Assembly: GCF_963678975.1 (NCBI RefSeq)
Contig: NC_089281.1
Location: 1,545,437-1,609,436 of the forward strand
Source: Dysidea avara
Taxonomy: Eukaryota > Porifera > Demospongiae > Dictyoceratida > Dysideidae
DNA: 64,000 bases
Direction of reading: 5' to 3'
Shown here: one piece after another, positions 14,101 through 55,345 of the stretch
Numbering within the stretch: the first letter of the stretch is position 1
Layout: every line of letters begins with the position of its first letter
Program-made: the position numbers and the translations under genes
The notes under the pieces: model-generated
Database searches by the model: none
Seen by the model: only the letters and a program-made list of their open reading frames with translations
Told to the model about the DNA's origin: nothing

Positions 14101-17100
14101 TATTCCATATTCTTCCATTATTTTCCAGTTATTCTTGCATTCTGTACAGGCTCAGTAAAAGCTATATTGTAACAGTGTCAGCAGTGCTATCAAGCTGACA
14201 CAAATTCACATCTGTGTTATTTTTGCAACTTACAAGGGAAGGTACAAGCTAAAGCATGCTTTTTATGGCTGTGCCAGACAAATAATGGCTTGAAAAGCTG
14301 CCAATCTCATAATGGACCGCCTGCCTGCATGCAAATATGCCCAAGTCCAGGATGGGGAACAGAGAATTTATTTGGAGTGGTCTAAGCCTGTGAAGCAGGG
14401 AGTCAGAAACCTGTAACTGAAAACTATGCTATTGGAATTTTATGCTGTGGTACCTAGTAATGCAAAAGGTTAACTCACATTGTGGAAAAAACAACACCAA
14501 AATAAACACGTAACGTTGGTTTAAGCAAAAACGTGTGTACAATAAGTCGGATGTACGAAAAAAGTATGCACCAAAAAGGTGCCGTTAGCGAAAAAAAAAA
14601 CATGGCGGACAAGATATATTTTTGCATCGAGTTCTACAGCTTAACAGGTGAGTACAGCTTGATAAACACTTTGCAGGCGAAAAAGACAAAAGAGGACCTG
14701 GTTCGACTCTATTGGGCGGGCCACTGATGGCAACCTATTCACTAGCGCGATCCCGCTACTGCTAGGCACGGAGTGCTTTTGCCTGCTCCATCTCTGGCCT
14801 TGGCCGGTTCGCCTCTCATTATACAACCTGGACAGCCGAGAATCATCAGGGCTGCCCATGTTGATGTCTAGCTTAGCGCGGACGCCAGATCGACATAGAG
14901 CTGTCACCGGTGGGAACCCCGACCTCAAGCCATTCCAGGCCCTGGCTCCGCAAGCTGCGGTTACAGTTGGCCACCAACCCAACCAGCCGCTAAATATACA
15001 ACTTTTTGTGGCTTATATACCACGCGCGCCTACTACTACTACCCGGTCTTATTTTCGCGCCTACCACATTTTCCATAATATTTGATAAGACATATTCAGC
15101 TATTTCCATCACTCTGCCTGACACAGGCTGTCTTTTCTTATCCTCTGTAATGAGAACATTGAAACAGCTTATAACCGAACCATAGACTAACCTTTGTACA
15201 ACACATCACCTCCCTCCTAGTGGAATGATAGAAATACAGTCGAGTTGTAATGTAACTCACAACTTACCTTAGCAGATACAGACCCTGATATTCCTAACTC
15301 TAGTACACCCATTATGGCAGATAGACACTCCTAGAATAATACAGTGAAGAAATTTATTTACTTGCCACATGGTGTGACTATCATACCTTGCTGGATAACA
15401 GAGAAGGGCGCTCCTTAACCCAAACCAGAATTGTGTTAAACGCTGCCACTATCATGGTATGGAGGTCCTTGGAATGATGTAGTTGTTCTTTGGTAGCTTG
15501 CATCTTAATGTAGTCACATAACCACCGCACTGCTTGCTTGCGATCTTTGGAGTCTAACAACACATAATTAATATGCAACAATGTTGGTATAGTGTTATGA
15601 TAACTACATGTATGTACGATGAACAACACTCAGGCCAGGTTAATCAAGACACACAGTAGTGTGTTGTGCGGCCCACGAAGCTGGCACGTCATACTATGAG
15701 AATAGTGACGGGAAGAAAGAAAATACAATTTTCACACATTTGTAGCTCCATGCTGTCTTAATTTATTTATTTATTTATTTATTATTACTTTATGGCAAGT
15801 ATGCCAAGGGTCTGCAAGCAACTGGTGCTTGCAGCCTAAAAACACAAGTTATACATACATTATAATTACTTTAACTAATTATAACTTAGCTATAGTGTTT
15901 GAAAGTTTGATGGTGGCGAGAGATTGTGACATTTGCTGCACGGACATAGATAATGGTAGGTACAGTGATTGAAACAAGACAATTTTTGCTGTGGACACAC
16001 TCTCCACCATCAGTACTCCACATATTAAATTTGAGCAAAATCTCTTCAAGCATTTCTGAGATATGAGACTTCAAACATTGGGTTAATTTTTTGGTTTTCT
16101 CTCTACTTTTTCTTCCATCTTTTCACACACTTACAAAAGCTGCTATAAAACACAAATGCATAATCCGATTGGGACACAGAAGAGGCAAATAAAAGTTTGT
16201 CTCGAATACGATAAACATTCAAGAGTTATTAGTAATTATGCATGAAAAATAACAGTATGTTGTCATGCCTACAGGGTAAACTGCTTATCTGAAAATTGGT
16301 AGGTTAACTATTGAACCTCAAACTTGTTGTGGTTTGTAATAAACAGTTGAGGAGTTTGTACAAACATGCCACTTGTGTCCTTCTGTTGAAACTTCATATC
16401 AACAAGGTTCAAAACTTCACTAAACTAATAACTCCATTACTAATCCCACTTTTCACTCATACATGTATTAGGGCTGAGCGATACTGCCATTTTAGTATCA
16501 CGATCGATACTAAAGCCACTATTCACGATACTGAATAGTTCACGATACTTACAAATATGTCAATCATAGCTGGTGCTACATAGTGTATTCCTCAGTATTC
16601 CTGCAGGAAGTCTTTAAAAGTAACATCAAACTAGCCACTGTCAACCTTGTTTACAGTAACAGTTAATGTACCACTCTGCGTGGGCAGTTCAAAGGCACCG
16701 CCAGTGCCATAATTTGTATATTGCACTGCTACAGACCGCAGCGAGTGCATTATAACTTATAACGCACTGGTTGCGGTTTTGTAGACCACAACGAGTGCAT
16801 TATAAGTTATAATGCACCGACCACAGTGCAATATACAGATATTGCACTGGCTGCGGTTTTGTGCAGCATAGCACAAGTGCTGGTGGCGAAGACCACTACG
16901 ACACCTCACCTGATAGGTGGAAGGACACTTCACAGATCACTCGGATTCTTTTATAGCCTGACATGTAAAGGTCGATTGTGGGCCATAACATCACCAATAC
17001 GTATAATGTTTACAAGCAGCCAATGGCGATCGAAAAAGCCAACACGGGTGGCCACAACTCTAGTCTAAATACATATAAACGTACTTATACACCTTACTAG

Positions 17101-20100
17101 TCTGGTGCCATCTTAGCCCAGATTAAACTGTAGTCCACTTCGACAATGACTCAATATATTCTAAATAATACTAACCTTTACGTACGATTGTGGTAACCAG
17201 TTTTGTCATGCTACCAGATTCGAGTTTAGCCAGTGTGAATAGTAAGAATTAGACTAGTATCGTTTAGTAGTTGGGTTGTTTACTTAAAACGTCTATTTAG
17301 CTACTTTTTTTTGCTCGAGGGAATCACTATGGCGATTAGTCTGGCACTTAGTCTATATGGCGATTGAGTGATCACGCTGGCATGTTGAGCACTACATAAT
17401 GAGAGTCGAACAGTGAATGCAGGTTAGTGATATAACCCATAGCGTACTAGCTTTCAATATCTCAGGTGGCTGCAGTACTGCAGGGGGGACGTAATCGCAA
17501 CGTCCGGCTTGGTTACCCACAATCGATGTTAGAAACCTGGCCTTTATAAGTGTTACAGCTGTCTTGTGAGACTCTCCCCACCTATTAGGTGAGTGGTACA
17601 TTATACAATGTGGGTTTAGACAGTTATATAAACGCGCGTTTATACAGTTATGTAAACGCACTTGCCTTCGGGCCTAACAGCCCTCAGGCTTGTGCGTTTA
17701 TATCAGGCAGAGCACTCGTGGCCGTTGTATAACTATATATTGTAACACAAGCTTTGAAGTTATGTTATGGTGTTCACACCTCTCTGCAGGGGTAACCAGG
17801 TTATGACTTACAAGGATTCTTGAGCCTAGTACAGCATAACAAATGGATTTTTAATGACGGTAATGTACAGGCATGGTATCATGATAGTTAATAACAAAAT
17901 ATTGTGATATCGATACTTTCAAAATATCGCGATATATCGCTAAAACGGTAGTATCGCTTAGCCCTAACATGTATGTGTTATGGGTAAGAAGTTCCACATA
18001 TCTTGTCTCACCAGTATTTTCAATTTGAAGCTTGGCCAGGCTACCAGCCAGCTCTAGTGCAGATAGTGTAACTCTGAGGTCTGTCTGCCACTTCTGAAGA
18101 CACTGCGACACAATGTGATTGGCCACTTTGAACAGTGTCGGTGGTGACAAATCTGTAAGAGAGACATTTCAATAAGATCATCATCAAACAAGTCTATAAA
18201 AAGAAGGCTGTACAGCAGGGAGCACTTTAAACTGTCACGCGCAAATAAAATACCAGACAAGGTGGTAAGCAGATACATGTGATATAACTATTATCTATGG
18301 TAGATGCTATAAACTCCAAACACAACAGTCAGGAGTCTTATATGTACTGGGCAACACTGATAATGTTGAACTATATGCTAGCAAACCTTTAAGCATTATC
18401 AGTTATACACTGTTGTTTGCAAATGACATGTAAACAGTTCAATAAAACAATTACACTAACCAAGTGAATCCTTGCCAGAATAGAGCAGCAGATTCTCTTG
18501 AGACTTGAACGTTGAAGGGAAGTAGTTGTCACTTGTAATATTCATCATCTTGCTGAGGTTATGAAAACTCTCCGAGGCATTGCCACTCTGTTGGTTTATC
18601 ATTGACACTTCTGCATCTGCTGTGTCCTTGGTGGTTGCTTCGGTTTTCACACATGTGTTGTCGTAAGTGACACGATCTTGTATCACGATCAATACCCCAC
18701 AGAGTAATAGCTGCATGTTAGTAGCGTCCGTCTCATGTTCAAATGATCTTAACAGCAGTGAGAGAATACAACGCTCCAAACTGAGAAATACGGTCTGCTT
18801 CTTTGTTGCTCCATCATCCTTGTCTTCTTCCTCCGTATTCATTGAGGGTGGAACAACAGAGGCAACGTCTGTGTTGGAAACAAGAACAGAAGCCAAAAAA
18901 CAAACATTTATGTACAGCAAGTCTTGCCAATCAAGCCCCCAATCAGCTAAAATTTCCTGACCTTATTAAACAGGTGGCTAAATTAGGTTGGTCACTTTGT
19001 ACACAAATAACACTTATGGGGTTTGTCAAGTTGGCTGGTGTAAACAAGTGAATTTATTACACAATGACTTTAGCAGGTATTATTGCACAGTGGATACACA
19101 TAATCAACAAATTGGAGCCGGGTTGCTGCCCACTTTTGAAAGCAGATAATTTTACTCTAAACCCTCAGTGTTGCAAGAGCAAACCAACGATTTTGGAAAA
19201 CAGCTCTGCTAACTACTGATATGTACAATTAGCTACCTTCAATTGTGGCATTCAAGAAGTGAAGTGGTAGAGGCAACATAGATAGTAGCATGTTGATGGA
19301 TGCTCTCCTCAGTGTAGTCCGGTCCACTTTACACCTACACAAACACAACCAGTAGTAATGAGCTCCAGGAAGGGAAGGGGGAGGGAGTGGAGGAGAAATA
19401 TGGTCTTCAATATCAAGAGAACATTGACTAGAACAACTATAGTTAAATGCTAACTAGTATAGCGGCACAACCAAAAAATTGTGCACTTTTTCATAAAGCC
19501 ATGAAACTTTCCACATAAATAGTACTCCTCATGACATGTATTTTCAGATATAGTGCCATCGCTGATTTGACCTTTGGTGACCTTTATTGCCATTTTTGTA
19601 CAGAAAATCATTTTTGTCTTTAACTCCCTGAGGCAGTAATTAACTTGTAAAAATATGGTATCAAACAAAAGATCTTGTTGATAGAAACAACTTGGTTTTT
19701 ATTTGAAGTCAATAGGTGATTTCATTCTTAAGTTATGAGTATTTTATTAGTTGCAAAATTTGATAAATTTATGCATAATTATCTGCCCACAGGTAATTCA
19801 CACCTGGAGGGCAGGTAAATTTATCAAATTTTGCAACTAGTAAAAATGATCATAACTTTGTAATGAAATCACCTATTGACTTTAAATAAAAACCAAGTTG
19901 TTTCTATCAACAAGATCTTTTGTTTGGTAACTTGGTACCATGTTTTTACAAGTTAATTACTGCCTCAGGGAGTTAAAGACAAAAATGATTACTTTTCTGT
20001 GCAAAAATGGCCGTAAAAGTCACCAACGGTCAACTCAGCGATGGCACTATATCTAAAATTACATGTCACGAGGAGTACTATTTATGTGGAAAGTTTCATG

Positions 20101-23100
20101 GTTTTATGAAAAAGTGCACAATATTGCCAATTTTGGGGGCTACGCCGCTATACTAAACCCCTCCCCTGCCTCCTTAATAAAACTAAACAGAATAGAGCAT
20201 GCACCCATACGTAATTCTACCAGAACACTCACTTGAATTTCACTTCCTTCAGAGGCAGAACCAACTCCAGGGCAGACAGCAAGGCCGGGACTAACAGGTT
20301 GATCCCCTGGATGTCGTTACGTAACAGGTTTGATGAGTTTAGGATGATGCTCGTGATCACATGACCTCGGCAGTGCTGTATGGAGAGAGCAGTGGGAGGA
20401 TGTGGAAGTTGATCACATGTCATAATGAGTCATGTAACATCACCAATACCTTCAGACTAACATGGTAGAATCAGTGAGGGCTTCACTGATCAATTCATGC
20501 ATGCAGCTGGAGACTACAGTGAAATGTTGGTATGGAATGTTGCAGCATAATAATATATATATTTACTCTAATAGAATGTTGAACTGTCTTTTGCCATAAA
20601 ATGACGTGCCATTGCAAAAATCTAGGTAGTTACCAAGTGAGGATACTCTGGCAACATAACTACTGAACACTATCAATACCAGAGACAGTACCGGACCATA
20701 TTAACACACATGCACACACTTTTAAATACATACAGGAGCTGAAATAGATACTACAAATACTCAGAGGATTTTGGTAAATGGTTAGTAAATAAAATTATTA
20801 CTGGAGAGTTCACGTGATCTTCCGCTGATGCATTTGTCATCAAGAAGTGGCACCATGAAGGATGTGGAGTTTGATGTTATGTATTTTTTTTGCCAGAAAC
20901 ATTAAAGCTGAAAAGCTGTCTGCTTGCATTTTTCACTTGTGTGTTGCTAACTCAACTCATATAACTACTTAGACTCTATTTAGGCTGTTTTGGGTGGGTA
21001 ATAAATCTCATATACTCCACCTTGTTTTCTAATATACTCCACACCTTCAGGCACAATATAACACATGCTCAAAATCTAGGTTTATCCAATCGCTATGCAT
21101 TGTTCACGTGTAGTGATTTAAGGAGCGCCATTATTTTGTCACGTGAGGATGCATAGTTGCCATGGCGCTAGTATTATCTCAAGAAAACCAGGTGCTTTCG
21201 CTGAGCCTACAGCAGAAACAGCCGTGGATGAGGTAAGTAATCTGAGTGGAATGTGAAATAGAGTCTAAAGCAGTTATACGGGCACAATGTGGAGTCTATG
21301 AAATTTATAAACCCTCAGGGCCTTAGTAGTGCCCTCGCTTCGCTCGTGCGCTACAGCCCAGGCCTTCAGGTTTATAAATTTCATAGACTCCACATTGTGC
21401 CCATATAACTATTATTTAACTTTGCAGTGAGGAACATGTAACTGAAACATGAAGAATGCACAAAACCCCAGCCAGACCCAGTAGTGACTTGGTAATTTCA
21501 CTGAGTATTAACCTGTTGTTAAGCAAGTTGATGATAGTTGGCAGAATGTACAGAGATGAACAGACTATACAGACAATAATGTGATGTAGAATAATACATG
21601 TATGCTGTGCCAGTAGTGAGCCCATAGCACTTTCAAATAAGTGATGGATCCTTACCTTATATACTGGCCACTGTAAAGTACTAATAACAATAACGTATAT
21701 CTCAGTGCAGAGTTTAATGCTTAGTGATTTTGGACAGGTACATTGCTAACATAGTTTACCTGTATGTGGTAAACACATTATCAATAGTACAATTGCTTTT
21801 GCTTAGTTTAGCTGTTTACCTACATGCTCACATCATTTCAAGATGGCATAAAACTTATGCACTTTGAGATTGACATCACCGTGCATGCTGCATACATGAA
21901 TGGCACTGATGTTTCAAGTTATATAAGCTTGGTTCCCATTACATTATGTTATTGTAAGAATGTCGAGATGGTCCTGCACGTGGGGCAAGTACTAAAACTA
22001 GTATACTACACATCAGTATATTTTTAACATCATTGTTACAACTTGTAAAATGCTGATGGCTTGGTGTACAATATGTCAAGTAGCTAGTATTCGTTAGTAC
22101 TCAAATGTGACACTAAACCATTAAAAATATGATTGCCTTCAGCAACTTGTTAAAGTTAGGACTTAGCTAGAGCACGAAGTATCTAATTCAACAACAATCT
22201 TTGCTTTAAAAATAATAAAAATAGCAATTTTCCAACTTTGGTTTGAATAAAAAACAACAACAACAACAACAACAAGATGAAGAAATGGTGACTTTGTGTG
22301 TCCTTAGAACACTTCACGTAATGGTTCTATGCATGTCTACAACACAACACTACACACAATACCATTAAGTACCTGCTCATTAAACTCCAATCCTACAGTT
22401 GCAGCATGACAGAATCTGGCAAGATAAATTGGAAGGAAAGGGTTAGCACATGGCTGGGCTGAAAATATCCGACAGAGTGCTCCAAATGCCTTGGCACGAC
22501 CTGGCTCGTACTCGGCTGCTGCAGCTACGGCATGTGACACCTTTGTGTGAGTGGGTGTGTCCAACATTCGTGGGTCATCCACTGCACCAGTAACCACAGT
22601 GAAACTGGAGGTGCGGCTTCTGTCAAGACTCTCCTTCCTGCCACTTTTCTCTGTGAAACAAATACTCTAATAGAACAGTCACCATACTAAGCTATGTATA
22701 CACTACCATGCACAAGTGTACACACACAATGCACACGCACGCACACACACAAAGCAAAGCCTACGGCAGCCATGCAGAACACCACCCAGTGAACCAACAC
22801 TGGGATGTCTGTGCACCACTCAGGCACTTGAGCCTTGTACAGGCAATTCTCCTGGGGCAGGGCTAGTAACCCGCAGGAGGACTGTCCAGGTCTCACGGAG
22901 AGAGGTAGTGGAACCCAAAGTTCCACAATGACCTCAACACCACTAAACAAGACAAGGACAGTTGGAAATTTGCCTTCCCAGTTAACATCAGGTACCCATT
23001 GATGTTACAGCTGGGTGGGCTGCCTCCCTAGATGACACCAGGTCCCCATTTAACAGCTGGGTAGACTGGAGCGAGGTGAGTGAAGTTTCTTGCTTAAGGA

Positions 23101-24805
23101 AACAACAACAACACCAAAGTGGCGTAATCGGGAATCGAATCTGGGGCCTTTCGATCACCAGGCCGATGCCCTAACCACTTGGCTATGCTGTCTCACACAC
23201 AGACACACACAGACACACACAGACACACACAGACACAGATAAACAAACCTTTGGCTGGCCAAAAGTTTGGCCAAACAGTTGCCTCAAACAACCAACTGCC
23301 AAACAAGTGCAATAAAGTGTTCCCTACAATTAATCATATGAATATAATGAATGAATCAAAAAATTTACACATTATATACACAACTGAAACAACTCTGAAA
23401 ATATACAGGAGGTGAAAATAAATACTTTAGTTTGACTAACACTCTACATTTAACACTAACCATTGGGTTTAGCGGGTAGCAATGATGGAGACTTTGCAGA
23501 AGCTGGAGAACTGGTGGCCATAAAGGCAATGTCAGCGAGTGTCGTGTATGGTTTATCAGCACTAGGAGAAGTGTATGATCCTGTAGAAGACTGAGGCATG
23601 GCTACAACACTGTGAACATTCTTGCTCCAAGCTGTCTTCAACTTGTTAGCACTGCTGTCTAGTTTAACTTCCTTCTTCACAGGATGGGGTGGAGTTGGAT
23701 GGGCAGATGGGGGCAACTCTTCTTCAACCGAAGGACAGTTTACATTAAGGAAAAGGTCTACTAAAGTTGCTACTCCTTTCATTGCCTGGTGAAAGATTTT
23801 TGGCAGTAACTTGAGACACTCATGTTTGTTATCTTTGCCCTGTTGTTCCTGCATGGCTACCTCACGGAATTTGGGATTTAAACTAATTACATGAGGGTAT
23901 GATAATTCCACGAGATTACCAAGTGTGTGTAGCATACGATACCAACACTGCACCAAAGCATCACTCTTCATGTGCGACAAAGATTCAACATAATCTCGTT
24001 GCTCTTCATGTTGGTGACCCCTGGGCATGTTAGTTGGCCCGTAAAGCTGAGCGATGACCCGAACTGTTAAGCTGTACATGATTTTATTCCACTCAAAAAT
24101 GACTTGTGGATGATGACGCCAAGTGACACAAAGTTCCCGTAGTGACTTCCACAGTGATGGTGTTGGGAAATAATGGGCACAAGATCTCAACCATAAATTG
24201 AAGATGGTGTGAATTAATTGCTCACATAAACTATCTCCAAGACTTTTATGAATTGTCGGGGGTGCCAATAAGTCATCTGCAATCTTTAACAATAGTATTA
24301 GAATCACTTTCCATGTTTCTCTGCTAATCCTGGTCTCCAAGGCAATCTTGTGCACAATGTCCAAAATCTTCTTACAGAAATTGACATGGTCTTCCAGAAA
24401 CTGTGGCTCTTTGTCTCGCGGCACAAACAAAGCATAAAACTGCTTGAAGATTTTCTGAGCATATTCTTCAGGTGTTTGTAAAATAGGTGGGGGAACATTT
24501 TTCTTAGGAAAGAACAGTGGGCTCAGCCAATTCTGGTATATCTCAATACACAGCTGTATCACAGTGCGGTCTTGTAGAGGCAGTGTCAACCCATGTCCTA
24601 TCACTTGCATTGTCCAGTCCACCTCCTCGTGAGTTTGTAGATCACATGATCCTCCCTCTTTGTTAAGGGATTCCATCAATGGCTTCACTATCGCCATGAC
24701 AACTTGTCGGCCTACATCTGGGGAGTAAGACTTCAGGGCGCAGCTACTAGGAGTGTTTATACTGGACTGTATGACACAGTCCTGTGAAATCCACTCTGAA
24801 TACAT
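5171..24805 (-). CDS. RALGAPB: Ral GTPase-activating protein subunit beta (5' part, 14 exons; C-terminus off the left edge)
   Basis: Non-catalytic partner of RalGAP-alpha; the heterodimer switches off RalA/RalB downstream of growth-factor signalling. Coding exons (minus strand, 5' to 3'): 24805-23461, 22650-22373, 20375-20233, 19334-19237, 18868-18461, 18152-18012, 15553-15387, 15330-15268, 15142-15065, 13265-13173, 11371-11293, 10434-10340, 5785-5664, 5258-5171. All junctions have GT/AG and compatible phases; the total is 3,198 nt (1,066 residues). Family matches as I remember the vertebrate protein: start MYSEW, WTMQVIGHGLTLPL, LLAPPT, WRHHP, GRAKAFGALCRIF, LRRASINMLLSMLPLPLHF, KDLHTMIVAAF, YFVFDSSVIIGLLEEP and DYSIPSLDDIL. 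ATG 24805 is chosen over the upstream in-frame GTG because MYSEW is the conserved start. Vertebrate RALGAPB is about 1,490 residues, so roughly 400 residues with the Rap/Ran-GAP-like region must lie left of 5171; I found no exon in 1-5170. A segment present in the human protein between exons 1 and 2 seems absent. Exon 10-11 junction is the least certain. Confidence 0.93.
5340..5640 (-). mobile_element. tRNA-derived SINE, minus orientation
   Basis: Minus strand begins with a tRNA-like head (AACCAAGTAGTTAGAGCAC, then GGTTTGATCATC near the B-box) followed by the body TTGTTTTCTTGAGCAAGACAC and ATGGGTACCTGGTGTT. Same family as 9733-10190, 22705-23200, 36145-36470, 39365-39690, 39811-40025 and 62790-63110. 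Confidence 0.7.
6555..6850. mobile_element. One-ended copy of the 44.5-kb TIR element
   Basis: Starts with TAGCTGAGCGATAGTA and shares the interior (CTTTTCTAACA, CTTTTACA, ACACTATCA, GTTATCCAT in the same order) with 44546-44940. The right terminus is missing. A 104-codon frame over this stretch is AT-rich element sequence, not a gene. Confidence 0.6.
7865..8165 (+). repeat. 75-bp tandem repeat (about 3.5 units) plus a 15-bp tail repeat
   Basis: Units begin AAACATAGCTAAGGTG at 7870, 7945, 8020 and 8095, exactly 75 bp apart. The array ends in three 15-bp units (ACTACCTCATCATAC). The same unit occurs inverted near 35640-35830 (two units) and 60245-60340 (one unit), plus a partial at 35225-35290. 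Confidence 0.9.
9733..10190 (-). mobile_element. tRNA-derived SINE with (TG)n at both ends, long copy
   Basis: The most complete copy. On the minus strand: (TG)n, tRNA-like head (CAGCTTAGCCAAGTGGTTAG), CCTTGAGCAAGAAACTTTAC, two ACCCAGCTGTTA motifs, ATCAATGGGTACCTGG, CAGGAGGGCATGCC, then a 3' (TG)n. Overlapping frames of 108-121 codons are repeat sequence. Confidence 0.75.
12707..12903. mobile_element. pogo/Tigger-like MITE, 197 bp, TA target
   Basis: Inverted ends CAGTTGAACCTCTCTTAA / ATAGAGGTTCCACTG, flanked by TA on both sides. Related end fragments occur at 4978-5030, 8925-8990, 38740-38940 and 40557-40640. All lie in introns of the two main genes. Confidence 0.75.
13336..13636. mobile_element. 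TIR element (GAGATAGNNGTCTGGCCAC ends), copy 1
   Basis: Both ends carry CTATCTCGCC / GGTGAGATAG motifs with inner copies GGTGAGATATGGTCTGG and CTATCTCGCCAACCAA. Same family as 35307-35650 and 59917-60250. Confidence 0.6.
14035..14395. mobile_element. Harbinger-like MITE (GGCCACTCCAAAT family), copy in a RALGAPB intron
   Basis: About 360 bp matching 60800-61206 over its length (TTCTCTGTTTCCC start, TTATTTGGAGTGG end), flanked by TAA. A related sequence at 13770-13840 looks like the empty target (GGAGGCTAAC ... AAGCCTGTGAAG). The left terminus is shortened. Confidence 0.65.
14560..15060. other. GC-rich island of unknown origin in a RALGAPB intron
   Basis: Composition changes sharply to CG-rich sequence between about 14.69 and 15.06 kb. 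Plus strand has AAACATGGCGGACAAG (14610) with a short frame reaching a consensus donor (CAGGTGAGT, near 14647). Minus strand has a 113-codon frame across the island. Neither resembles a family I recognise. It ends a few bases before the RALGAPB exon at 15065-15142. Confidence 0.4.
16469..17966. mobile_element. Non-autonomous hAT-type transposon, 1.5 kb, with perfect 8-bp TSD
   Basis: Ends are TAGGGCTGAGCGATAC and GTATCGCTTAGCCCTA, flanked by identical 8-bp duplications ACATGTAT (16461-16468 and 17967-17974). An 8-bp TSD with TAGGG-type ends indicates hAT. No transposase ORF is present; the interior has nested inverted repeats (around 16.70-16.85 and 17.60-17.72 kb). It lies in a RALGAPB intron, its right end 45 bp from the exon at 18012-18152. 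Confidence 0.9.
19455..20155. mobile_element. 701-bp foldback (long inverted repeat) element
   Basis: Two arms of about 340 bp are near-perfect inverted copies around a short centre at 19.79-19.81 kb. Ends are TAGTATAGCGG / CCGCTATACTA, flanked by AAC on both sides (possible 3-bp TSD). It occupies most of the RALGAPB intron between exons 20375-20233 and 19334-19237. Shared terms such as AAGATCTTTTGTTTG recur in both arms. Confidence 0.88.
21272..21410. repeat. Hairpin cassette A: conserved GC-rich core, private arms
   Basis: 42-bp inverted arms (one mismatch) flank a 57-bp core that contains CTTAGTAGTGCCCTCGCTTC and CTACAGCC. The core is nearly the same as in the cassette at 48871-49022, while the outer arms are unrelated. 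It lies in RALGAPB intron 2. Confidence 0.75.
22705..23200 (-). mobile_element. tRNA-derived SINE with (CA)n at both ends
   Basis: Minus-orientation copy in RALGAPB intron 1. Head CATAGCCAAGTGGTTAGGGC with B-box-like AGATTCGATTCCC (nearly intact Pol III promoter), body ending by CACACGCACG near 22735. Bounded on the right by (CACACAGA)n. Confidence 0.75.
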
Positions 24806-25156
24806 CACGTGATTGCTTCACACAGGGAGAACACCTTACAAGCACCTGCATGATGTAGGGACAGTATGTTGTGTTCTAATTAGTGTACATTACTTAGTGC
24901 GCTTGTAAGTTGCCTTTAATGCAATAACTACTTACGTTATATTGTCGAGTTGTGTATCGTACTTTTCAAAATAATCGTCATGAAATTACACGCGACAGCC
25001 ATTCATAAATTTGCAAAATGGACGGGCTTCATTCTCATTTCGCGATTCATAAATTTATGAAATTGTAAATAGTTCTAATTAAAAAGTGTGTAATTACGTA
25101 TTTATAAATCAAAGTCACCTCCATTATCTTTTATCAACAACGAAGAATACGAGGCA
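24806..25156. promoter_or_regulatory. Divergent (bidirectional) promoter of RALGAPB and SCFD1
   Basis: Only 351 bp separate the two start codons, so both 5' UTRs and core promoters must lie here unless distant non-coding exons exist. The palindromic E-box TCACGTGA (24805-24812) abuts the RALGAPB ATG; such sites are bound by USF/MiT-type bHLH factors in animals. The centre has CG dinucleotides and short inverted AT motifs (repeated TTCATAAATTT). No strong TATA box is positioned for either gene. Shared regulation is inferred from the geometry. Confidence 0.6.
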
Positions 25157-54628
<29,472 letters not shown>

Positions 54629-54658
<30 letters not shown>

Positions 54659-54712
54659 AATACATTCACAATGTTTAATAATTGCAATACCAACTGATCA
54701 ATTTCAAATAAA
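54629..54712 (+). other. SCFD1: SCFD1 terminal exon and poly(A) signal
   Basis: After the 13-bp minisatellite a pyrimidine-rich acceptor ending CTGTACAG opens a 30-nt coding exon (LSRLGHGTD, stop 54656-54658). It matches the QLSQLG-type end of vertebrate SCFD1. AATAAA follows at 54707-54712, 49 nt after the stop. The convergent kelch gene's stop is only 48 bp further on, so the two 3' UTRs probably overlap. Confidence 0.8.
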
Positions 54713-54759
54713 GAACCATCTTGTTAATGGTACAACAATGAAATGTACAATGTATTCAG

Positions 54760-55011
54760 TTACTGTGGCTCACATGAGCCAATCCACACAGTGTTAGTAT
54801 ACTTTCTCTTATCATCTAATCCTCCTACTATAACTATTTTATCAGTTACACTAACTGCAGCTGGTGAACTTCTTGCTGATGGGATGTCTCTAAACAACAA
54901 AAGAATAACACATTGTTAACACAGCAAACACATACTATGAATAGATGTATACATTAGGCTTGAGCTATTTAATTACCTTCCAGTACTTTCCAAAACTTTT
55001 TTTCTATTGTC
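54760..55011 (-). CDS. Kelch-repeat protein, last two exons (partial)
   Basis: Reading leftwards on the minus strand, a terminal exon at about 54887-54760 encodes DIPSARSSPAAVSV, then KIVIVGG and NTVWIG, ending at a stop codon. The pattern P-x-x-R, about ten residues, then hydrophobic-x-V-GG is the kelch blade signature. A preceding short exon, about 55011-54977, encodes FWKVLE and joins in phase through an 88-nt intron (donor GTAATT, acceptor AGAG). Together they read as the end of one blade. The rest of the gene should lie to the right, across or beyond the duplicated block, and I found no further exon in the window. The family member cannot be named. The small upstream exon is less certain than the terminal one. 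Confidence 0.6.
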
Positions 55012-55345
55012 CTAGTTCTGGTCTATTATTCCTATAATATTCATTAGCTCCATGGTTACCCATGCATGCTATAACTGGTTCACCAGAATTAATTATTAAT
55101 TTATAGGCAATACAAGGGTAGCTCCAGGGGAGTGCACAGGAAACAAGTACACACCCTCACTCTTATTAACTCTACAATACATCATAGAGTCATCCACAAT
55201 ACTTGAACATGCTAAATAATTATGATGTTTGAGCAACTCAGTGGTGGCATGGACTCTGATGATGATAAAATCTGGGTTAATGAATGCAGACATCAGTGTA
55301 ATGCAATTTTTGTAATTCTTCACAGTTAAAAAGCAAAAAAAAAAG

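Noticed and set aside
18667-19051. Plus-strand frames of 97 and 82 codons
   Set aside because: Opposite-strand shadows of the RALGAPB exon at 18868-18461.
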